From Pseudomonas sp. RIT-PI-q (GTDB lineage: Bacteria > Pseudomonadota > Gammaproteobacteria > Pseudomonadales > Pseudomonadaceae), in assembly GCF_001297125.1 (NCBI RefSeq), contig NZ_LHPC01000030.1, positions 1 to 64,000 on the forward strand: DNA of 64,000 bases, in the 5' to 3' direction. This document shows, in pieces, positions 55,515 through 61,985 of this stretch (its first letter is position 1; every line of letters starts with the position of its first letter). The translations under genes and the position numbers were made by a program. Under the pieces are notes generated by a model. It was not told the DNA's origin and ran no database searches. It saw only the letters and a program-made list of their open reading frames with translations.

Positions 55515-56288
55515 TTACTTGCCGTAGATATCGAAGGCGAAGTATTTGTCCTGGATTTGCTTGTACTTGCCGTTCTCGCGAATGGCAGTGATCGCGGTGT
55601 TGATCTTGTCTTTCAGCGCGTCACCCTTGCGAACCGCGATACCCACGCCGTCGCCGAAGTATTTGACGTCGGTGAAGGCCGGGCCAACGAAGGCGAAACC
55701 TTTGCCGGCGTCGGTTTTCAGGAAGCCGTCATCCAGCAGCGTAGCGTCTGCCACGGTGCCGTCGAGGCGACCGGCTGCCACGTCGAGGTAAATTTCGTTC
55801 TGCGAACCGTAAGGCTTGATCTCGGCACCCAGCGGGGCCAGGACTTCGCGGGCGAAACGCTCGTGGATCGAACCACGTTGCACGCCGATGTTCTTGCCCT
55901 TGAGTTCAGCCAGGCTGTCGCTGACCGGAGTGCCTGCCTTCATGACCAGGCGAGCCGGGGTGTTGTAATACTTGTTGGTGAAGTCCACGGACTTCTTGCG
56001 ATCTTCAGTGATCGACATGGACGACAGGATCGCGTCGATCTTGCGCACTTTGAGTGCCGGAATCAGACCGTCGAACTCTTGCTCGACCCACACGCACTTG
56101 ACCTGCATCTGCTCGCACAGCGCGTTGCCGATGTCGTAGTCGAAACCAACGATGCTGCCGTCCGGTGCCTTGGAAGCGAATGGAGGGTAAGCCGCTTCGA
56201 TACCAATTTTCAGAGGTTTTTCATCGGCGAAGGTCGGCAGGGACAGCACGGACAGTGCCAGGGCGCCAAGCAGCACGAGTTTCTTCAT
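55515..56288 (-). CDS. aotJ: Arginine/ornithine-binding periplasmic protein AotJ
   Basis: 257 residues: signal peptide (MKKLVLLGALALSVLSLPTFA), then SBP family 3 fold (KPLKIGIEAAYPPFASKAPDGS, GFDYDIGNALC). First gene of aotJQMOP-argR. Confidence 0.95.
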   Translation of the reverse strand: MKKLVLLGALALSVLSLPTFADEKPLKIGIEAAYPPFASKAPDGSIVGFDYDIGNALCEQMQVKCVWVEQEFDGLIPALKVRKIDAILSSMSITEDRKKSVDFTNKYYNTPARLVMKAGTPVSDSLAELKGKNIGVQRGSIHERFAREVLAPLGAEIKPYGSQNEIYLDVAAGRLDGTVADATLLDDGFLKTDAGKGFAFVGPAFTDVKYFGDGVGIAVRKGDALKDKINTAITAIRENGKYKQIQDKYFAFDIYGK

Positions 56289-56430
56289 CTTGGGACTCCA
56301 TCGGTAAAGGGCTAAAACGGCAGAGTGAGCGACAGCCCAATATGCGAATGGGTTAAACCGGAAAAGCGGTGCTGCGTCTTAGGGAACCCACGTTATTTTC
56401 AACGCGAGCAACGACGAGCGAGTGATCGGC

Positions 56431-56473
56431 ATTCTAACGACAGGCCCGAAGCCGATATTTCTTCAATGCGACA
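56431..56473 (-). promoter_or_regulatory. aotJ promoter with ArgR half-site
   Basis: TGTCGC-ATTGAAGA-AA (56458-56473) and a -10 box TAGAAT (56431-56436). The spacing between them is the same as at aruC. Leader to aotJ is about 135 nt. Confidence 0.72.
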
Positions 56474-56803
56474 ACAAATTACAGATGCACTGAGAAAGCG
56501 GTTTTGGCACGTTGACAGCCTTGCAAATTCATGCAAGAGCAAAAGACAGTAAACCGATCTATGCTGCAAATTGCGGGCCTATTATTGGCAAACCCTTCTA
56601 ATCCGGCAAGCGTAGCGTTGCTTCTTATTTTTTATGGGTGCTGGAGAGACCGGGGAACGGGGTTTTACGTTTCCCAATGCCCCGGATTGGAGCGAGCGGT
56701 TACACATTCAGTTACTTGAAGGGTGGCGGGTAACAGTGGGAATTGGCCTACATCTGAAGCCGATAATTATTGGCTGTTGTTTATGTGGCGTCTGACCGGA
56801 CGC

Positions 56804-56895
56804 CATCGCGGGCAAGCCCGCTCCCACAGGGGTCTTCAGTGAATGCTGAATTTGTGCACAACGAAAACCACTGTGGGAGCGGGCTTGCCCGCGAA
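56804..56895. repeat. REPIN, GGGC/GCCC stem type
   Basis: Arms ATCGCGGGCAAGCCCGCTCC and its inverted copy, as in the pair at 738. It lies in the 700-bp gap between aotJ and acsA; the gap otherwise holds the aotJ promoter and the acsA terminator. Confidence 0.9.
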
Positions 56896-56930
56896 GGGGT
56901 CGGAGCTGCCGACACAAAAACCTCAGACAA

Positions 56931-56968
56931 TAAAAAACCCCACCAGGCTCAACACCTGATGGGGCTTC
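56931..56968 (-). terminator. Terminator of acsA
   Basis: GCCCCATCAGG-TGTTGAG-CCTGGTGGGG then U-run, on the minus transcript. Confidence 0.88.
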
Positions 56969-56988
56969 GATGACTCAAGAACCGCTAC

Positions 56989-58944
56989 TTACGCAACGTT
57001 CATGATCTTGTGCTCATCAATCAAATGCTGCACCACACCCGGATCCGCCAGGGTGGAGATATCCCCCAACGCATCGTATTCGGCGGTCGCAATCTTGCGC
57101 AGAATCCGGCGCATGATTTTGCCCGAGCGCGTCTTCGGCAGGCCCGGCGCCCACTGGATGACATCCGGCGAGGCAATCGGGCCAATCTCTTTGCGCACCC
57201 AGTTTTTCAGTTCCAGGCGCAATTGCTCGGTCGGCTCTTCGCCACCAATCAAGGTGACGTAGACATAAATGCCCTGCCCCTTGATGTCGTGCGGCACACC
57301 GACCACCGCCGCTTCGGCGACTTTCGGGTGAGCGACCATCGCACTTTCGATCTCGGCGGTGCCCATGCGGTGACCGGAGACGTTAAGCACGTCATCCACA
57401 CGCCCGGTGATCCAGAAGTAACCGTCTTCGTCACGACGCGCACCGTCACCGGTGAAGTACATGCCACGGAAGGTCTTGAAGTAGGTGTCGACGAAACGGT
57501 CATGGTCGCCATACAGCGTGCGCGCCTGGCCTGGCCACGAATCGAGGATTACCAGGTTGCCCTCGGCCACGCCTTCGATGATGTTGCCCAGGTTGTCCAC
57601 CAACGCTGGCACCACGCCGAAGAACGGACGCGCCGCGGAACCAGGCTTGAGGCCGTGAGCGCCCGGCAATGGGCTCATCAGGGTCGCGCCGGTTTCGGTC
57701 TGCCACCAGGTGTCGACGATCGGGCAACGGGATTGGCCGACGTTCTTGTAGTACCAGTCCCACGCTTCCGGGTTAATCGGCTCACCGACCGAACCCAACA
57801 GTCGCAGGCTGCTGCCGTCAGCGCCTTCAACAGCGGCGGTGCCGGACGCCATCATCGCGCGAATCGCGGTTGGCGCGGTGTAGAGGATGTTGACCTTGTG
57901 CTTGTCGACGATCTTCGCCACCCGGGTGATGTCCGGGTAGTTCGGCACGCCTTCGAACAGCAGCGTGGTCCCGCCATTGGCCAGCGGGCCGTAGACAATG
58001 TAAGTGTGGCCGGTGATCCAGCCGACGTCGGCGGTGCACCAGTAGATTTCGCCCGGGCGGTAGTCAAACACGCGCTCGTGGGTCATGGCCGCATACAGCA
58101 GGTAACCGCCGGTGGTGTGCTGCACGCCCTTCGGCTTACCCGTCGAACCGGAGGTGTAAAGGATGAACAGCGCTTCTTCGGCGCCCATCTCTTTCGGCGC
58201 GCAAACGCTGCCCGCCACTTTCATCAGGTCTTCGTACCAGATGTCGCGATGCTGGTTCCACTTGATGTTGCCACCGGTGCGCTTGCACACGATGACTTTC
58301 TGAATGCTGCTGGTTTCCGGGTTGGTCAGCGCGTCGTCGACGTTGGTCTTGAGCGGGATCTTCTTGCCGGCACGAATACCTTCGTCGGCCGTGATCACCA
58401 CTTTGGATTTGCAGTCAATGATGCGACCGGCCAGGGCTTCCGGCGAGAAACCGCCGAACACCACCGAGTGAATCGCGCCGATCCGGGTGCAGGCCAGCAT
58501 GGCGACCACGGCTTCGGGGATCATCGGCATATAGATAGTCACCACGTCGCCGCGGTGCACATCCTGGCCGCGCAGGGCGTTGGCGAACTTGCAGACTTGT
58601 TCGTGCAGCTCGCGGTAGGTGATGTTGCGACTTTCGGCAGGGTCATCCCCTTCCCAAATAATCGCGACTTGATCGCCGCGCTCGGCCAGATGACGGTCGA
58701 GGCAGTTGTAGGAAACGTTCAGGGTGCCGTCGGCGAACCATTTGATGTCGACATGGTGATCGTCGAAGGAAGTCTGCTTCACCGTGGTGAAAGGCTTGAT
58801 CCAGTCGAGGCGCTTGGCTTGCTCGCGCCAGAAGCCGTCCGGGTTGACGACGGACTGCTGGTACATGGCCTTGTAGGTCGCCTCGTCAGTCAACGTGTTG
58901 GCCGCAACCTCGGGACGAACGGGATACAGAGAAGCCGCACTCAT
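56989..58944 (-). CDS. acsA: Acetyl-CoA synthetase
   Basis: Acetate + ATP + CoA to acetyl-CoA. 651 residues, AMP-forming family: A3 motif ILYTSGSTGKPKG, A5 DTWWQTETG, A8 GRVDDVLNVSGHRMGTAEIE, and the regulatory acetyl-Lys in PKTRSGKIMRR. Monocistronic by context. Confidence 0.97.
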   Translation of the reverse strand: MSAASLYPVRPEVAANTLTDEATYKAMYQQSVVNPDGFWREQAKRLDWIKPFTTVKQTSFDDHHVDIKWFADGTLNVSYNCLDRHLAERGDQVAIIWEGDDPAESRNITYRELHEQVCKFANALRGQDVHRGDVVTIYMPMIPEAVVAMLACTRIGAIHSVVFGGFSPEALAGRIIDCKSKVVITADEGIRAGKKIPLKTNVDDALTNPETSSIQKVIVCKRTGGNIKWNQHRDIWYEDLMKVAGSVCAPKEMGAEEALFILYTSGSTGKPKGVQHTTGGYLLYAAMTHERVFDYRPGEIYWCTADVGWITGHTYIVYGPLANGGTTLLFEGVPNYPDITRVAKIVDKHKVNILYTAPTAIRAMMASGTAAVEGADGSSLRLLGSVGEPINPEAWDWYYKNVGQSRCPIVDTWWQTETGATLMSPLPGAHGLKPGSAARPFFGVVPALVDNLGNIIEGVAEGNLVILDSWPGQARTLYGDHDRFVDTYFKTFRGMYFTGDGARRDEDGYFWITGRVDDVLNVSGHRMGTAEIESAMVAHPKVAEAAVVGVPHDIKGQGIYVYVTLIGGEEPTEQLRLELKNWVRKEIGPIASPDVIQWAPGLPKTRSGKIMRRILRKIATAEYDALGDISTLADPGVVQHLIDEHKIMNVA

Positions 58945-59077
58945 CTTTCTTACCTCGGTGGAATAGTTGTTTTTGTATGACCCTGTTGTAGCCGGGCCGG
59001 GCCTATAGAACCATTCGACGATGGTAGTAACAAGCCCCTACAAATTATCGTGATAAGCCCAAATTCCCCCGCAATCC

Positions 59078-59104
59078 CCTGTAGGAGCCGGCTTGCCGGC
59101 GAAT
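59078..59104. repeat. Lone REP arm, CGGC/GCCG stem type
   Basis: CCCTGTAGGAGCCGGCTTGC... with no inverted partner nearby. Confidence 0.8.
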
Positions 59105-59150
59105 GCCGTGTACCTGACAAACCACGTCGTAAAGATCACCACCAAGCAAC

Positions 59151-59285
59151 CTGTAGCAGCTGGCGAAGCCTGCGTTCGGCTGCGCAGCAGTCGTAAAATC
59201 AGCGATTGCGATATGTCAGGCAGGCCGCGGTGGCAGGGTTCACGACTGCTACGCAGCCGAACGCAGGCTTCGCCAGCTGCTACAG
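59151..59285. repeat. 44-bp inverted repeat of a second palindrome family
   Basis: Arms 59151-59194 and 59242-59285 begin CTGTAGCAGCTGGCGAAGCC and are complementary with one mismatch; spacer 47 bp. They start right after the lone REP arm. The remainder of the 584-bp gap (59286-59528) presumably holds the promoter of the next gene; I see no clear motif. Confidence 0.88.
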
Positions 59286-59528
59286 ATTTGTGCGTCGTCA
59301 GTTCATTCTCACAGCGGATTGTTACGGAATCTGTCAAAGGTGTTTATCAAAAGCACGCCTATATGAATCCAACCCCCACGCCTAGAATCTGCCTCGCCAA
59401 CTAGGCAACGCGATACACCAAGTTGCAGCCCCCACGAAGGGTGTAAATCCAAGACGAAAACTCAAGTTCCACACGCAATCCCAAAAAGATTGCGTGACCC
59501 CACTCGACCTTTAAAAGGTAAACCTGAA

Positions 59529-59792
59529 ATGAAAGCTTTATTAGTTCTGGCCCTCAGCAGCCTGTGCGCAACCGCCATGGCAGACGAGGCCCCGACTGAT
59601 GTCGCACAGCAACAACCGGCGGTAGAGGAATACACTTACTCCACGCATCTGGACATCGCCAAAGTTATCTCGATGAGCGAAATCCCGAACGTTTGCGAAG
59701 TTGTTCCGGCGAAAATGGAATACGACGATTCCAAAGGCCAACGCCACATTCTGCGTTACAGCGTCATGGGTAACGGCTGTTCTAACGGTTAA
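59529..59792 (+). CDS. Small secreted DUF2790-family protein
   Basis: 87 residues: signal peptide (MKALLVLALSSLCATAMA), then the DUF2790 pattern YTYSTHLDIAKVISMSE...CEVVPAKMEYDDSKGQRHIL, a family frequent in pseudomonads with unknown function. The start at 59529 follows AAAAGGTAAACCTGAA. Confidence 0.85.
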   Translation: MKALLVLALSSLCATAMADEAPTDVAQQQPAVEEYTYSTHLDIAKVISMSEIPNVCEVVPAKMEYDDSKGQRHILRYSVMGNGCSNG

Positions 59793-59876
59793 TCACCCAC
59801 CCCACTTTCCCAAGGTTCGACCCATCCGCCCACTACGTGTTGAGGCAGATGCAGCGCCGAACCTGGAGCCAATACG

Positions 59877-60113
59877 ATGAAAAGCAAATTGATCCTCGCC
59901 CTGACCCTGTCCGTCCTGGCGGCCAACACTTTCGCCGCCGACGGTTACGACCGCACCGGCTCTGCTGCCTTCACCACCCAAGCGCCTGTCGCTTCTGACG
60001 GTTACGACAAGACCGGTTCGGCATCCTTCGCTTCCGACGGCTCCGATCACACCGGCGCTGCCAAGGTAGCTGCCGATGGTGCAGACCACGTTGGCGCGGG
60101 TCGTCTCAGCTGA
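59877..60113 (+). CDS. Small secreted repeat protein
   Basis: 78 residues: signal peptide (MKSKLILALTLSVLAANTFA), then four degenerate repeats, DGYDRTGSAAF, DGYDKTGSASF, DGSDHTGAAKV and DGADHVGAGRL. The repeats are spaced 11-18 residues and rich in Asp and Gly. RBS GGAG lies before the ATG. Function unknown. Confidence 0.78.
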   Translation: MKSKLILALTLSVLAANTFAADGYDRTGSAAFTTQAPVASDGYDKTGSASFASDGSDHTGAAKVAADGADHVGAGRLS

Positions 60114-60129
60114 TAAATGAGCACGACTT

Positions 60130-60155
60130 CAAAGCCCGACGCTGGTCGGGCTTAG
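60130..60155 (+). terminator. Terminator-like hairpin
   Basis: AAGCCCGACGCTGGTCGGGCTT, followed by AGTTGTG; the U-run is poor. Confidence 0.6.
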
Positions 60156-60381
60156 TTGTGTCTGGAGCTACCGAAAACCGACTCAAAACACAACATGTAG
60201 TGGAAAACGCGGTTTTTGATTGTTTTTTGAACAAAAATAATCGAGCTCAAAAATTTATGAAAAAAAAATCTGCACCCGCGATACCAGCCAAAGCCCTGTA
60301 AACCCTCACTCCCGCCTAAAAACGTCCCCTGCCTGCCCTTCTCAGTGCCATTTCGTCGCACCACGCGGCCGAAAATTTCCC

Positions 60382-60638
60382 TATAATGCGCCGTAAATCG
60401 GGCCTGCAATATTCCCTTACAGGGGAACACGCCAGTCTGAAGCCCACGCAGAAGCTGTCCACACTTTCTGCGCCCGTCAGTGGCCTCAGTACACCCGTAC
60501 AAAATTCTGTTTATTGCCTGCGTTGTACTGCTGCAAAAAACGATTCCTTAAGATCCAACGCGGCCAGACGGTCGTGTGAAAAACCAACCTATCAGTTTTC
60601 ACACGGGCATCTGGCCCTCACGCAGGAGACGACACGTC
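60382..60638 (+). promoter_or_regulatory. nrdB promoter and long leader
   Basis: A consensus -10 TATAAT lies at 60382-60387 with no good -35. It would give a leader of about 245 nt. The leader contains the imperfect pair TCGTGTGAAAA/TTTTCACACGG (60572-60607). The single sequence CAAAATTCTG (60500) weakly resembles an NrdR core, but no tandem pair is visible. 60157-60380 holds AT-rich sequence without features I recognise. Confidence 0.45.
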
Positions 60639-61889
60639 ATGCTGAGCTGGGACGAATTCGACAAAGAAGACAGCGGCGAAACCGTGGTGAAAGGCGCCAA
60701 CGCCGGCCACGCGACTGAAGCCAACATGGACCGCCTCGACACCGCTGGTGGTGTCGCTGCGCAAGAAGCTCGCGCTGTTACCGCGTCGGACTCAGCCGCC
60801 ATCGCCCGTGCCAAAGCGGCCCTGGACAACCTCGACGTCGCCGAAGGCCTTGCCGAACTCGAAGGCGCCTCGGCCCGTGTCGCGGTCGACGAAAAGCGCA
60901 TGATCAACTGCCGCGCCGACCTCAACCAACTCGTCCCCTTCAAGTACGACTGGGCCTGGCAGAAGTACCTGGACGGCTGCGCAAACCACTGGATGCCGCA
61001 AGAAGTCAACATGACCGCCGACATCGCCCTCTGGAAAGACCCGGAAGGCCTGACCGACGACGAGCGCCGCATCGTCATGCGCAACCTCGGCTTCTTCTCC
61101 ACCGCCGACTCCCTGGTTGCCAACAACCTGGTGCTGGCCGTGTACCGCCTGATCACCAACCCGGAATGCCGCCAGTACATCCTGCGCCAGGCGTTCGAAG
61201 AGGCGATCCACACCCACGCCTACCAGTACTGCATCGAATCGTTGGCCATGGATGAAGGCGAAATCTTCAACATGTACCACGAGATCCCATCGGTCGCGAA
61301 AAAAGCCACCTGGGGCCTCAAATACACCCGTTCGATCTCCGATCCAAAGTTCGAAACCGGCACCGTCGAAACCGACAAAGAACTGCTGCGCAACCTGATC
61401 GCCTACTACTGCGTCCTGGAAGGCATCTTCTTCTACTGCGGCTTCACCCAAATCCTCTCCATGGGCCGCCGCAACAAAATGACCGGCGTCGCCGAGCAGT
61501 TCCAATACATCCTGCGCGACGAATCCATGCACCTGAACTTCGGCATCGACGTGATCAACCAGATCAAAATCGAAAACCCGCACTTGTGGGATGCTGAAAT
61601 GAAGGAAGAAGCTTCGCAGATGATTCTGCAGGGCACTCAGCTGGAAATCGAATACGCGCGCGACACCATGCCTCGCGGCGTGTTGGGCATGAATGCGGCG
61701 ATGATGGAGGATTACCTGAAGTTCATCGCGAACCGTCGCTTGTCGCAGATTGGGTTGAAGGAAGAATATCCAGGGACGACTAACCCGTTCCCTTGGATGA
61801 GCGAGATTATGGACTTGAAGAAAGAGAAGAATTTCTTTGAGACTCGGGTTATTGAGTATCAGACGGGTGGGGCATTGAGCTGGGACTAA
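60639..61889 (+). CDS. nrdB: Class Ia ribonucleotide reductase, beta subunit
   Basis: Carries the di-iron/tyrosyl radical used by NrdA. 416 residues: RADLNQLVPFKYDWAWQKYL, iron-ligand helices with FEEAIHTHAYQY and RDESMHLNFGIDVIN, and a C-terminal tail VIEYQTGGALSWD that docks on NrdA. The ATG at 60639 has CAGGAG upstream. The N-terminus of about 90 residues is Ala-rich and longer than in E. coli NrdB. Confidence 0.96.
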   Translation: MLSWDEFDKEDSGETVVKGANAGHATEANMDRLDTAGGVAAQEARAVTASDSAAIARAKAALDNLDVAEGLAELEGASARVAVDEKRMINCRADLNQLVPFKYDWAWQKYLDGCANHWMPQEVNMTADIALWKDPEGLTDDERRIVMRNLGFFSTADSLVANNLVLAVYRLITNPECRQYILRQAFEEAIHTHAYQYCIESLAMDEGEIFNMYHEIPSVAKKATWGLKYTRSISDPKFETGTVETDKELLRNLIAYYCVLEGIFFYCGFTQILSMGRRNKMTGVAEQFQYILRDESMHLNFGIDVINQIKIENPHLWDAEMKEEASQMILQGTQLEIEYARDTMPRGVLGMNAAMMEDYLKFIANRRLSQIGLKEEYPGTTNPFPWMSEIMDLKKEKNFFETRVIEYQTGGALSWD

Positions 61890-61945
61890 CCCTCTAAAAG
61901 ATCTCCAAACAAAGACCCAACAAGAATGTTGGGGGTAGAAAAAGC

Positions 61946-61973
61946 CCCGTAAGGGGCTTTTTACTAAGCGCAA
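61946..61973 (+). terminator. Terminator of nrdB
   Basis: AAAAAGCCCCGTAAGGGGCTTTTTA, 60 bp after the stop. Confidence 0.9.
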
Positions 61974-61985
61974 GGGAATAATAAA

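Noticed and set aside
56510..56545. Sigma54 promoter TGGCACG...TTGC
   Set aside because: The spacer is 9 bp rather than 4.
57010..58980. Plus-strand 656-codon frame opposite acsA
   Set aside because: Mirror of acsA with shadow-type composition.
61890..61985. Attachment site or tRNA at the island edge
   Set aside because: Only a terminator is visible; no tRNA 3' end, integrase or direct repeat in view.
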